Shown: positions 7,451-15,870 of the stretch, in pieces
Layout of the letters: each line of letters opens with the position of its first letter
Position numbering within the stretch: position 1 is the stretch's first letter
Assembly: GCA_016218975.1 (NCBI GenBank)
Contig: JACRCO010000088.1
Coordinates: 1-57,984 of the forward strand
Direction: 5' to 3'
Origin: Deltaproteobacteria bacterium
GTDB lineage: Bacteria > Desulfobacterota > Deferrimicrobia > Deferrimicrobiales > Deferrimicrobiaceae
Length of the DNA stretch: 57,984 bases
Made by a program: the position numbers and the translations under genes
The notes under the pieces: generated by a model
The model's database searches: none
Told to the model about the DNA's origin: nothing
What the model saw: the letters and a program-made list of their open reading frames with translations, nothing else

Positions 7451-8776
7451 AAGGGAATACTCACCCCCTTCAAGTATCTCACGAACGCGGTACAGGAACC
7501 CGTTTCCGATCACGCCGTCGATGATACGGTGGTCGTACCCCAGCGTAAGGTACATCATCGGCCGTATGACGATCGCTTCCTCTCCGTCCGCCTCCACGAC
7601 GACGGGCCGCTTCACGATCTGGCCGATCCGCAGGATGCCGACCTGCGGCTGGTTGATGATCGGCGTCCCGAAGAGATTCCCCTTCGGCCCCGGGTTGGTG
7701 ACGGTGAACGTCCCGCCGGCCATTTCGTCCGGCATGATCCTGTGAGCCTTCGAGCGGGATGCGAAATCCTCGACGGCGCCGCCGATCTCCACGAGGCTCT
7801 TCCTGTCCGCATCGCGGATTACCGGTACGACGAGCCCGCGGTCCGTGTCGACCGCCACACCGATGTGGATGGACTTGTGCAGGACGGAGGATTCTCCTGC
7901 CACCGAAGCGTTCATTACCGGGAATTCCTTGAGCGCCCTTGCGGCCGCGTAAATCACGAAAGGAAGGAACGTCAGCGACACCCCCTCATTCCTTTTCGCC
8001 TCGCGGAAGGCGACCACCAGGTGCATGTCCACCTCGGCGACCGTGTGCACGTGCGGCGATGTGCGCTTGCTCATCACCATGTGCTCGGCGATCCTCTTGC
8101 GTATCGGCGTGAACGGGATGACCTGGTCCTCCCCGGCTGCCGTGGCGACGGGCTTTTCGGCTTCCGCGGGGCGGGGAGCGCGGGCCTCCGGCGGCGAAGG
8201 AACGGCCGGTTTCTCCTGCGGCGGCCGGACGGCGGGGGGTTTTCCTGCGAGATAATCCTCGAGGTCCTTTTTCGTCACACGTCCGTCGATCCCGGTCCCG
8301 GATAATTTCGTGATGTCGATGCCGTGCTCGGCGGCAATCCGGGCCACTACGGGGGAAATCCGCATCCGGGGAGGGCCGGACGGCGGCTGGGGCGGAGGTG
8401 GGGCGCCGGGTTCGACCCGGGGCGGCTGCGGAAGAGGCGGACCGGTCTTGCGGGCCATCGCGCCGGGGAAGCCCTCCGTCTCTTCATCCCATGGGGCCCT
8501 CTCCGGCGGAGCCTGGGGAGGAGGCGCGGCGGCGGCCGCTTCGGTCTCGATCCTCGCGATGGCGGCGAGGATCGGCACGGTGTCGCCTTCCTTCGCCAGT
8601 ATTTCAACGATCGTTCCGGCAACCGGAGAAGGGATCTCCGCGTCCACCTTGTCGGTCGAAATCTCGACGAGCGCCTGATCCTTCGCGACCGTGTCCCCCG
8701 CCTTGACCAGCCACTTGGCGATCACTCCTTCCACCACGCTTTCCCCGAGCTGGGGCATGACCACGTCGACGCGCAT
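7448..8776 (-). CDS. 2-oxoacid dehydrogenase E2 (dihydrolipoyl acyltransferase), second complex
   Basis: This E2 core subunit of 442 residues has an N-terminal lipoyl domain (MPQLGES at the start, lipoylated K43 in EISTDKVDAEIPSP) and a long Pro/Ala-rich linker (about 78-140). An E3/E1-binding domain follows (RISPVVARIAAEHGIDITKLSGTG), then a second flexible linker, then the catalytic domain ending in DHRIIDGVIG with the HxxxDG active site. The start is the ATG at 8776, 20 bp after the E1-beta stop. It works with the E1 pair directly upstream and with Lpd, and its K43 is the target of LipB/LipA encoded just downstream. Substrate (pyruvate, acetoin or a branched-chain acid) cannot be fixed from sequence. 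Confidence 0.92.
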   Translation of the reverse strand: MRVDVVMPQLGESVVEGVIAKWLVKAGDTVAKDQALVEISTDKVDAEIPSPVAGTIVEILAKEGDTVPILAAIARIETEAAAAAPPPQAPPERAPWDEETEGFPGAMARKTGPPLPQPPRVEPGAPPPPQPPSGPPRMRISPVVARIAAEHGIDITKLSGTGIDGRVTKKDLEDYLAGKPPAVRPPQEKPAVPSPPEARAPRPAEAEKPVATAAGEDQVIPFTPIRKRIAEHMVMSKRTSPHVHTVAEVDMHLVVAFREAKRNEGVSLTFLPFVIYAAARALKEFPVMNASVAGESSVLHKSIHIGVAVDTDRGLVVPVIRDADRKSLVEIGGAVEDFASRSKAHRIMPDEMAGGTFTVTNPGPKGNLFGTPIINQPQVGILRIGQIVKRPVVVEADGEEAIVIRPMMYLTLGYDHRIIDGVIGNGFLYRVREILEGGEYSL

Positions 8777-8796
8777 TTCGCGATCCCCTTTCGACT

Positions 8797-9771
8797 TCAG
8801 TAGGAAGCGAGCTTCCGTATCGCCTCGGCTATCTTTTCCTGGTTCGGCAGGATGTACTCCTCCATCGGCGCCGCGAAGGCGTTGTGGGTGTCCATGGATG
8901 CGACACGCAGGACCGGCCCGTCCAGGTATTCGAACAACTCCTCGGCGATGCGGGCGGCTATCTCCCCCCCGATTCCGCCGGTCCGCCGCGCTTCGTGCAC
9001 GATGAGCGCTTTCCCGGTCTTCGCCACCGATGCGCGGATGGTCGCCCAGTCGAGCGGCAGAAGGGTCCGCAGGTCTATCACCTCGATGTCTATCTCCCCG
9101 GCCATGTCCCTTGCCGCCTTGATCACCGCGTGGACGGGAGATCCGTACGAGATTGCGGTCAGGTCCCTCCCCTCCTTCCTCAGGGCCGCTTTCCCGATGG
9201 GCACGAGGTATTCCGAATCGGGGAGGTCTTCCTTGATTCTCCGGTAGAGGAACTTGTGCTCCAGGTAAATGACGGGGTCGTCGTCGCGGATGGCGCTTTT
9301 CAGCAGCCCTTTCGCGTCGTACGCCGTCGCGGGAGCCACGATCTTCAGGCCCGGGACGTGGAAGAACCATGCCTCCGGGTTCTGGGAGTGGTAGATCCCG
9401 CCGTGAACCCCGCCGCCGCACGGCCCCCGCACCACGATGGGACAGGCGGTCTGCCCGCCGTGCCTGTACCTGAGAGTGGCCGCCATGTTCACGATCTGGT
9501 CGAAGCCGCACGAGATGAAGTCGATGAACTGCATCTCGAGTATCGGACGCATCCCCTGGATGGCAAGGCCGACCCCCGCGCCGACAATGAGCGACTCGGC
9601 GATGGGAGTGTCCACAACGCGCTCCTTGCCGAACTTCGCAAGGAGCCCGTCCGTCGCCTTGAAGGCTCCGCCAAGGACTCCGACGTCTTCGCCGAGCAGC
9701 AGAACGTTTTCGTCCCGCGCCATCTCCTCGTGCATCGCCTGGTTGATCGCCTGTATGTAGGTGGCAGGCAT
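8797..9771 (-). CDS. 2-oxoacid dehydrogenase E1 beta subunit, second complex
   Basis: This is a 324-residue transketolase-like beta subunit of a thiamine-diphosphate dehydrogenase. Typical blocks are NVLLLGEDVGVLGGAFKAT near the N-terminus, VDTPIAESLIVGAGVGLA, EMQFIDFISCGFDQIVN and GIYHSQNPEAWFFHVPGLK; the C-terminal domain has IDLRTLLPLD and EARRTGG. Its ATG follows the E1-alpha stop directly. With the alpha subunit it forms an alpha2beta2 E1 that decarboxylates a 2-oxoacid and loads the acyl group on E2. It is a clear paralogue of the E1-beta at 14892-15866. Confidence 0.92.
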   Translation of the reverse strand: MPATYIQAINQAMHEEMARDENVLLLGEDVGVLGGAFKATDGLLAKFGKERVVDTPIAESLIVGAGVGLAIQGMRPILEMQFIDFISCGFDQIVNMAATLRYRHGGQTACPIVVRGPCGGGVHGGIYHSQNPEAWFFHVPGLKIVAPATAYDAKGLLKSAIRDDDPVIYLEHKFLYRRIKEDLPDSEYLVPIGKAALRKEGRDLTAISYGSPVHAVIKAARDMAGEIDIEVIDLRTLLPLDWATIRASVAKTGKALIVHEARRTGGIGGEIAARIAEELFEYLDGPVLRVASMDTHNAFAAPMEEYILPNQEKIAEAIRKLASY

Positions 9772-10743
9772 TCAATCCTCCTCGACCGGCGTCGCGTAGA
9801 GGTCCTCCATCGCTTCCGTGCCCTCCGGCCACGGGCTCGCCTCCGCGAACGCCAGGGCCTCGTCGACGACCTTCTTCACCCGTTCCGTCGTCTCCGCGCG
9901 GATGGCGGCGACGTCGTACTTCCGTTTCCCCATGTAGACCTCCCAGCGCTCGATGGGATCGCGGCTCTCCCAGGTGATCAGCTCTTCCTCGCTGCGGTAT
10001 GCCGCCCCGTCGTGCTCCGAGTGGCCGTGGTACCGGTAGGTCTTGCACTCCAGGAAGGTCGGACCTTCACCGTTCCTTGCCCGGTCGATCGCCTTTTTCG
10101 CCGCCTTCATCACCGAATGCAGGTCGTTCCCGGAGCAGACATCCCCCCTGAACCCGTATCCGGGTCCCCTGTCCGCCACGTCCTCGACCGCGAACTGGAG
10201 CTCGTTAGGGGTGGAATATGCGTAGAAATTGTTTTCGCACACGAAGACCACGGGCAGCTTGTAGATACCCGCGAAGTTCATCGCTTCGTGGACGTCGCCC
10301 CGGGAGCTTGCCCCCTCGCCGAAGAAGGCGATCGCCACCCGGTCCTCCTTCTTTATCCTGAACTTGTAGGCGGTTCCGACCGCGACCGGAAGCGTCGAGC
10401 CCAGCATCGAGGTCGCGCCGAAGATGCAGTGCGAGAAGTCTCCCCCGTGAAGGAAGGAATCCTTCCCCTTGGCGAACCCGTCCCTCCTGCCGAAGATCTG
10501 GGCCATCAACCTTTTCGGGTCGGCCCCTTTCACGAGGAACGCGCCGAGGTCGCGGTGCAGGGGGAAGATCCAGTCGTCCGGCCGAAGATCGTGGCAGATC
10601 CCGACCACGATGGCCTCCTGCCCCTTGCCGGAATATATACCCCCCTGGATCTTCCCCTGCTTGTCCAGCGTGGATATCCTGTCCTCGTACTCCCGGATGA
10701 GGCGAAGCCAGAAATAGAGTTCCCGCTCCTTCTGCTCGGTCAT
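9772..10743 (-). CDS. 2-oxoacid dehydrogenase E1 alpha subunit, second complex
   Basis: This 323-residue alpha subunit carries the thiamine-diphosphate motif in the form FGEGASSRGD ending in CENN, with GG rather than other residues around GGDFSH. The block YRYHGHSEHDGAAYR resembles pyruvate/acetoin-type E1-alpha proteins more than the branched-chain type, whereas the paralogue at 15871-16947 has HSTSDDPTRYR. It therefore probably handles a different substrate from the first complex. It lies 16 bp after lpd and directly abuts its beta partner. Exact substrate unknown. Confidence 0.9.
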   Translation of the reverse strand: MTEQKERELYFWLRLIREYEDRISTLDKQGKIQGGIYSGKGQEAIVVGICHDLRPDDWIFPLHRDLGAFLVKGADPKRLMAQIFGRRDGFAKGKDSFLHGGDFSHCIFGATSMLGSTLPVAVGTAYKFRIKKEDRVAIAFFGEGASSRGDVHEAMNFAGIYKLPVVFVCENNFYAYSTPNELQFAVEDVADRGPGYGFRGDVCSGNDLHSVMKAAKKAIDRARNGEGPTFLECKTYRYHGHSEHDGAAYRSEEELITWESRDPIERWEVYMGKRKYDVAAIRAETTERVKKVVDEALAFAEASPWPEGTEAMEDLYATPVEED

Positions 10744-10759
10744 GCCTCTTTTCGCCTCC

Positions 10760-12130
10760 TTAAATATCGATCGCTTCGCCGCCCAGCATCAGGGCCGCTT
10801 CCCGTATAGCCTCCGGCAGCGTCGGATGAGGATGCACCGTCCTGCCTATCTCGCGGAACGTGGCCTCGACCGTCCGCGCGAGGGATATTTCCGATATGAG
10901 ATCCGGCGCTCCGTCCCCGATGATATGGCAGCCGACCACTTCGCCGTACCTCTCCTCCGCGACCATCTTGACGAAACCTTCGGTGTGGCCGGACGCGACC
11001 GACCGGCCAAGCGCCGAGAACGGGAACTTGGATGTTTTCACCGCCATGCCGCGGCGCCGCGCCTCCTCCTCCGACAGCCCGATCGTCGCAACCTCGGGCC
11101 TGCAGTAGATGCACGAGGGAATCCTGTCGGGGTCGGGCCTCTTCGCCCCCATCCCGGCCATCATCTCCACGGCCGCCGCTCCTTCGGCGGACGCCTCGTG
11201 GGCGAGCAGCATCCCTCCGATCACGTCGCCTATGGCATGGATGGACGGGCACGCGGTCCGGAACGCAGAGTCCACCTTTATGAATCCGCGGTCCAGCTCC
11301 ACCCCGCAGGCTTCAAGCCCCAGTCCTTCCGTGAGCGGCTTTCGTCCCACCGCGACCAGGATCTTGTCCGCCGGGAGCTTTTCCTCCGCCCCGCCGGCGG
11401 AAACCGCAAGCGCGCCGCTCGCATCGTCGATCCCTTTCGCCGAGGCGGACGTCAACACGCGGATCCCCTGCTTCCGGAACGATTTCGCCAGTTCGACAGC
11501 CACCTCCCGGTCGACGCGCGGCAGAAGCTGGTCCATCATTTCGACGACGGTCACCTCGGCCCCGAAGGTGCGGTAGATGTAAGCGAATTCCACGCCCACG
11601 GCGCCGCCGCCCAGGACGGTCACGGACCGTGGAAGCGTTTCCTGGATGAGCGCATCGTCGCTGGTGAGGATGTTCTTCCCGTCGGGCTCGATCCCCGGCA
11701 AACCCTTCACCGCCGTGCCCGTTGCGACCAGGATGCGCCCCGTCTCCAATTCGTCGCCGCCGACGCGCACCGTCGTGGGAGATGCGATCGTCGCGTTTCC
11801 CGCGAAGAGCTCGATGCCGTTTTTCCGGAAAAGGAATGAGACTCCGCGGGACATCCGCTCCGCCACCTTTCGGCTTCGCCGGATCACTTCCCCGAAATCC
11901 GCCGAGAGCCCCCGGCAGGAGATCCCGTACGCTGCGGCGTTCGCCATATCCTGGTAGAGGCAGGCGCACTTGAGTATGGCCTTGGAAGGGATGCATCCCA
12001 GGTTGACGCAAACGCCGCCGGGGCGGTCCCGTTCCACCACCGCTACCCGCATCCCGAGCTGCGCCCCGCGGATTGCGGCCACGTACCCGCCGGGCCCCGC
12101 GCCGATCACCACCAGATCGAAACGCTTCAT
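10760..12130 (-). CDS. lpdA: Dihydrolipoyl dehydrogenase (E3)
   Basis: This 456-residue FAD flavoprotein reoxidises dihydrolipoyl groups on E2 and reduces NAD+. The N-terminal FAD-binding motif is GAGPGGYVAAI, the redox disulfide is C41-C46 (GGVCVNLGCIPSK), the NAD-binding motif is GGGAVGVEFA, and the C-terminal His/Glu active site is HPHPTLPEAIREAA. It sits between the two E1/E2 sets and is the only E3 in the window, so it probably serves both complexes. The E2 of the first complex ends 7 bp upstream. Confidence 0.95.
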   Translation of the reverse strand: MKRFDLVVIGAGPGGYVAAIRGAQLGMRVAVVERDRPGGVCVNLGCIPSKAILKCACLYQDMANAAAYGISCRGLSADFGEVIRRSRKVAERMSRGVSFLFRKNGIELFAGNATIASPTTVRVGGDELETGRILVATGTAVKGLPGIEPDGKNILTSDDALIQETLPRSVTVLGGGAVGVEFAYIYRTFGAEVTVVEMMDQLLPRVDREVAVELAKSFRKQGIRVLTSASAKGIDDASGALAVSAGGAEEKLPADKILVAVGRKPLTEGLGLEACGVELDRGFIKVDSAFRTACPSIHAIGDVIGGMLLAHEASAEGAAAVEMMAGMGAKRPDPDRIPSCIYCRPEVATIGLSEEEARRRGMAVKTSKFPFSALGRSVASGHTEGFVKMVAEERYGEVVGCHIIGDGAPDLISEISLARTVEATFREIGRTVHPHPTLPEAIREAALMLGGEAIDI

Positions 12131-12137
12131 CGCACCC

Positions 12138-13313
12138 TCACTCCGGCGCCGGCGCTTCGAGCAGCCGGATAACGTCGTTCATGAACCGCGTGGCCGTACC
12201 CCCGTCGATCAACCGGTGATCGAAGGAAAGGCTCAAGTACATCATGTCGCGCGCAACGACCTCTCCTTCGCGCACGACGGGCCTTCGCACGATCTTGTGC
12301 ACGCCGAGAATGGCCGCCTCCGGCACGTTTATCACCGGATAGCTGAACAAGCCGCCGATCGAACCGACGCTCGTCACGGTGAATGTGCTTCCCGTGACGT
12401 CGGAGAGGGAGAGCTTTTCGGCACGGGCGGCCTCCGCCAGCCGCTCTATTTCGCGGGCCAGTTCCACGATGGTTTTCTCTCCCGCGTCGCGGATGACGGG
12501 AACGACAAGCCCGCTCTCGGCGTCCACCGCCATTCCCATGTTGTACTCCTTTTTCCGCACGATTTCGCCGCGTTCCTCGTCGAGAGAAGCGTTCATGGCG
12601 GGATGGGTCCGCAGGGCGGTCACGACCGCCTGGATGATGAACGGCAGCACCGTGATCTTCACCCCTTCGCGCTCCCCTATCTCGCGCAACGATCCCCGCA
12701 TCGCCAGGAGATTCGTGGCATCCGCTTCGTCGACGAGGAGCGCATGCGGTACAGTGGTCTTGGATAAGACCATTTTCCTCGCCGCCATCTTGCGCCTTCC
12801 CCGGAAGGGAATGCGATCCTCCCGCCCTTCCGGGCCGCCGCCGGGAGCGGACGCCGCTGCTGCTTTCCGGATATCGTCTTCCGTTACGCGGCCGGACGGG
12901 CCGGTGCCGGAAATCCGCGAGAGATCCACCCCGAGGTCTTTCGCCAGTTTCCGTACGGCCGGGGTGGCGAGCACGTCACCTTCATGGGGGGGATGCCCGG
13001 CTGGCGCCGCCGGATGCACGGTTGCAGATGGCGGTTCGGCGGACTTCTCCGGAACGGACGGCCGGGCCGCCTCCGCCTCCGTTTCGATGAGGGCGATGAC
13101 CTCGCCCACTTTCACTATCCGGCCGGGCCGGGCGAGTATCCGGGACAAAACGCCCTTCACGGGCGAGGGAATCTCGATATTGGCCTTGTCGGTCAAAACC
13201 TCGACCAGGAGATCGTCCTCCCGGACGGCGGCCCCTTCGGCGACAAGCCAGCGGACGATTTCCCCCTCGGCAACCCCTTCTCCTACGTCGGGAAGCCGGA
13301 GCTCAAACGCCAT
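12138..13313 (-). CDS. 2-oxoacid dehydrogenase E2, first (branched-chain-like) complex
   Basis: This 391-residue acyltransferase has a lipoyl domain (LPDVGEGVAEGEIVRW; K43 in VLTDKANIEIPSP), a linker rich in Ala and Pro, an E3-binding domain (ATPAVRKLAKDLGVDLSRISGTGPSGRV) and the catalytic domain ending in DHRLIDGGTA. GEGVAEGEI is typical of branched-chain E2 proteins. It is separated from the aldehyde dehydrogenase gene by 100 bp containing an inverted repeat (13387-13413), and Lpd follows 7 bp later. It differs from the other E2 by a shorter linker. Confidence 0.92.
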   Translation of the reverse strand: MAFELRLPDVGEGVAEGEIVRWLVAEGAAVREDDLLVEVLTDKANIEIPSPVKGVLSRILARPGRIVKVGEVIALIETEAEAARPSVPEKSAEPPSATVHPAAPAGHPPHEGDVLATPAVRKLAKDLGVDLSRISGTGPSGRVTEDDIRKAAAASAPGGGPEGREDRIPFRGRRKMAARKMVLSKTTVPHALLVDEADATNLLAMRGSLREIGEREGVKITVLPFIIQAVVTALRTHPAMNASLDEERGEIVRKKEYNMGMAVDAESGLVVPVIRDAGEKTIVELAREIERLAEAARAEKLSLSDVTGSTFTVTSVGSIGGLFSYPVINVPEAAILGVHKIVRRPVVREGEVVARDMMYLSLSFDHRLIDGGTATRFMNDVIRLLEAPAPE

Positions 13314-13386
13314 ACGGGCACCTCTTCACGAAGGATCCGCTACCGTTCCGAACTCCATATTCCAACATACGGATGACCCCTGGCGG

Positions 13387-13413
13387 AAATCCGCTTCAAA
13401 ATATTGCGGATTT
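13387..13413 (-). terminator. Inverted repeat after the aldehyde dehydrogenase gene
   Basis: AAATCCGC and GCGGATTT (8-bp arms, 11-nt loop) lie right against the stop codon of the aldehyde dehydrogenase. On the minus strand only a short T-run follows, so it may be a leaky terminator, an mRNA 3' stabiliser or an attenuator inside the operon. Confidence 0.4.
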
Positions 13414-14853
13414 TCAGGGCTTGATCATGACCATCTTGATATTGGTCATCTCTTCCACGGCGAACCGGACTCCTTCCCGCCCCAGTCCGCTCATCTTGTT
13501 CCCCCCGTACGGCATGTGGTCGACCCGGAAGATCGATGTGTCGTTGATCATGACTCCGCCGACGTTGATCCGCTCGATCGCGTGCATCGCCTTCCGCAGG
13601 TCGTTCGTGTAGACGCCCGCCTGGAGGCCGTACGGGGAATCCTCCACCATCCGCACCGCGTCCTCGAACGATTCGTATTCGTAAAGCGAGACCAGCGGAG
13701 CGAACGCCTCCTGGCACATTACTTTCATCTCGGCGCGAACGCCTGCAAGGATCGTGGGGTACATGACCCGGCCCACGCGGTTTCCCCCGACGAGGACCTT
13801 CGCACCCTCGGCGACCGCTTCCCCGATCCACGACTCAGCCCTCTTCGCCTCCCCCTCGTCGATCATGGGCCCGACGTCGCAATCCTTCTCCAGCGGGTTG
13901 CAGACTTTAAGCCTCTTCGTAGCCTCGACGAACCTCTTCGTGAACTCTCCGGCGATCGCCTTGTGGAGGTAGAGCCGCTGGAGGGATATGCAGACCTGCC
14001 CCGAGTTGGCGAAAGCGCTGACGACGCACCGCGGGACCGCGTCGTCGAGGTTCGCGTCCGGCTCGACTATCGTCCCGGAGTTGTTCCCCAATTCCATCGT
14101 TACCTTTTTAAGGCCCGCTTTCTTCAGGATCGCCTCGCCGACGGGAGGGCTCCCGGTAAAGGAGATCTTCCCGACCCGCGGATCGGTAACTATCCAGTCT
14201 CCGACGGTCCCCCCGGATCCGACGACCACGTTGAAGGCTCCCGCGGGGACCCCCGCCTCCTCCAGTATTTCACCGAGCAGGATGGCGGTCAGGGGAGTGG
14301 TGGAGGCGGGCTTGAGGACCATGGTGTTACCCGCGGCGAGCCCCGGTCCCACCTTGTGCGCCACGAGGTTCAAGGGGAAGTTGAACGGCGTGATCGCCGC
14401 CACGACACCGACAGGGCAGCGCAGGTAGAACCCGACCCTGCCCTCTCCGGCGGTGCTGGCATCCATCGGCACCGTTTCTCCGTGGACCCGCTTCGCCTCT
14501 TCGGCCGAGAACTGGAACGTTTCCACCGCGCGGGCGACCTCTCCCATGGAATATTTCCAGGCCTTTCCCGCCTCCCGGCATATGGTCGACGCGATTTCCT
14601 CCTGGCGCTTCGCCAGAAGATTCGCCGCTTTCTCCAGTATCCTGAACCGGCGGTGGGCCGGTGTCTTCGACCACCCCGGGAACGCATCCCGGGCGGCGCC
14701 GATCGCCTGCCCCACCATTTCCCGCGTGGCAACCGGCACCTCGCCGATCGCCTCTCCGGTGTACTTGTCGATGACAGTCATCTTATCCTTGCCGTCCGTC
14801 CACTTGCCGGCGATAAACAGACGGTAAGGCTTCGCCGCGACTTCTCCCGCCAT
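13414..14853 (-). CDS. NAD(P)-dependent aldehyde dehydrogenase
   Basis: This 479-residue aldehyde dehydrogenase superfamily protein has the catalytic Glu254 in MELGNNSG and Cys288 in NSGQVCIS. The cofactor region has TPFNFPLNLVAHKVGPGLAAGN and FTGSPPVG. It resembles the GapN/succinate-semialdehyde/lactaldehyde group, and the substrate is not determined. The start at 14853 is chosen because AAGGAGGAGC lies just upstream; an earlier ATG would sit on that ribosome-binding site. Its place between E1-beta and E2 of a branched-chain-like complex suggests oxidation of an aldehyde related to amino-acid or acyl-CoA breakdown. Confidence 0.88.
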   Translation of the reverse strand: MAGEVAAKPYRLFIAGKWTDGKDKMTVIDKYTGEAIGEVPVATREMVGQAIGAARDAFPGWSKTPAHRRFRILEKAANLLAKRQEEIASTICREAGKAWKYSMGEVARAVETFQFSAEEAKRVHGETVPMDASTAGEGRVGFYLRCPVGVVAAITPFNFPLNLVAHKVGPGLAAGNTMVLKPASTTPLTAILLGEILEEAGVPAGAFNVVVGSGGTVGDWIVTDPRVGKISFTGSPPVGEAILKKAGLKKVTMELGNNSGTIVEPDANLDDAVPRCVVSAFANSGQVCISLQRLYLHKAIAGEFTKRFVEATKRLKVCNPLEKDCDVGPMIDEGEAKRAESWIGEAVAEGAKVLVGGNRVGRVMYPTILAGVRAEMKVMCQEAFAPLVSLYEYESFEDAVRMVEDSPYGLQAGVYTNDLRKAMHAIERINVGGVMINDTSIFRVDHMPYGGNKMSGLGREGVRFAVEEMTNIKMVMIKP

Positions 14854-14891
14854 GGTCTCGCTCCTCCTTTTCACCGTCGGTTTTTTCCCTG

Positions 14892-15866
14892 TCAGAAATT
14901 CATCGCTGCCCGGACCGCGTCAAGGACCCTGCGCGCATCGGGGATATAGAGTTTTTCCAGCGCATACGGGAACGGCGTATCGAAGCCGGTCACCCGCTGG
15001 ACGGGGGCCTTAAGGTGCAGGAACGCCTTTTCCTGGATCAATGCAGCGAGTTCCGCGCCGAACCCGCACGTACGGGGCGCTTCGTGAAGGACGACCGCGC
15101 GCCCTGTCAATTCCACCGATTGCACAACCGCATCGATGTCCAGGGGCCAGAGGGTCCGAAGATCGATCACGTCCACCCCGATTCCTTCCTCCGCCGCAAT
15201 CGCCGCCGCCTCTTCGGCCACATGCACCGTCGCGCCGTAGGTAATCAGGGATACGTCTTCACCGGATCGGACGCTCCGCGCCTTCCCGAGCGGCACGACG
15301 AAGTCCCCTTCGGGCACGTCCCCCTTGACGGTCCGGTAAAGCGCTTTCGGTTCGAGAAAGATCACGGGATCGGGATCGCGCATCGCCGCGGCAAGCATTC
15401 CCTTGCCGTCCGCGGGCGTCGACGGCATCGCGACCTTGAGTCCCGCGGTGTGGATGAAGTACGCCTCGGGGCTCTGCGAATGGTAGTGCCCCCCCTTGAT
15501 CCCTCCGCCCGAGGGGGTCCTGACTACGACCGGCGCGGGAAATTGTCCCGCGGAGCGGTACCGGAACTTGGCCAGCTCCGACACGATCTGGTCGAAGGCC
15601 GGATAGATGAAATCCGCGAACTGGATCTCCGCGACCGGGCGGAGACCGTTCAGCGCCATGCCGATGGCCATCCCCACGATTCCCGCCTCCGCAAGCGGCG
15701 TGTCGATCACCCGGGCCGGTCCGAACCGCGCCCACAGCCCTTCCGTGGCGCGGAACACTCCGCCGTTCTTCCCGATGTCCTCTCCGAGGAGGACGACCCG
15801 GGGATCGCGCTCCATCTCCACGGCAAGCGCATCGTGGATCGCCTGGACGAACGTCATCGTCGCCAT
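14892..15866 (-). CDS. 2-oxoacid dehydrogenase E1 beta, first (branched-chain-like) complex
   Basis: This 324-residue beta subunit begins MATMTFVQAIHDAL and has VVLLGEDIGKNGGVFRAT, IDTPLAEAGIVGMAIGMA, EIQFADFIYPAFDQIVSE and GGHYHSQSPEAYFIHTAG. It matches branched-chain (3-methyl-2-oxobutanoate) E1-beta proteins. The start at 15866 is preferred over an earlier ATG because GGGAGGTG is 5-8 bases upstream. The alpha-subunit stop lies 4 bp before it, so the two are translated together. It provides half of the thiamine-diphosphate site. Confidence 0.92.
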   Translation of the reverse strand: MATMTFVQAIHDALAVEMERDPRVVLLGEDIGKNGGVFRATEGLWARFGPARVIDTPLAEAGIVGMAIGMALNGLRPVAEIQFADFIYPAFDQIVSELAKFRYRSAGQFPAPVVVRTPSGGGIKGGHYHSQSPEAYFIHTAGLKVAMPSTPADGKGMLAAAMRDPDPVIFLEPKALYRTVKGDVPEGDFVVPLGKARSVRSGEDVSLITYGATVHVAEEAAAIAAEEGIGVDVIDLRTLWPLDIDAVVQSVELTGRAVVLHEAPRTCGFGAELAALIQEKAFLHLKAPVQRVTGFDTPFPYALEKLYIPDARRVLDAVRAAMNF

Positions 15867-15870
15867 TGCA

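Noticed and set aside
7448-10048. A single very long minus-strand frame covering E2 and the antisense or shifted frames of E1 genes
   Set aside because: Only the last 442 residues are E2-like. The upstream part is a shifted reading of E1-beta and E1-alpha, which have their own intact frames and ribosome-binding sites.
8884-10809. Long plus-strand open frame of ~640 codons opposite the E1 genes
   Set aside because: It is an antisense frame of GC-rich coding DNA with no recognisable domain; the minus-strand frames have clear catalytic motifs.
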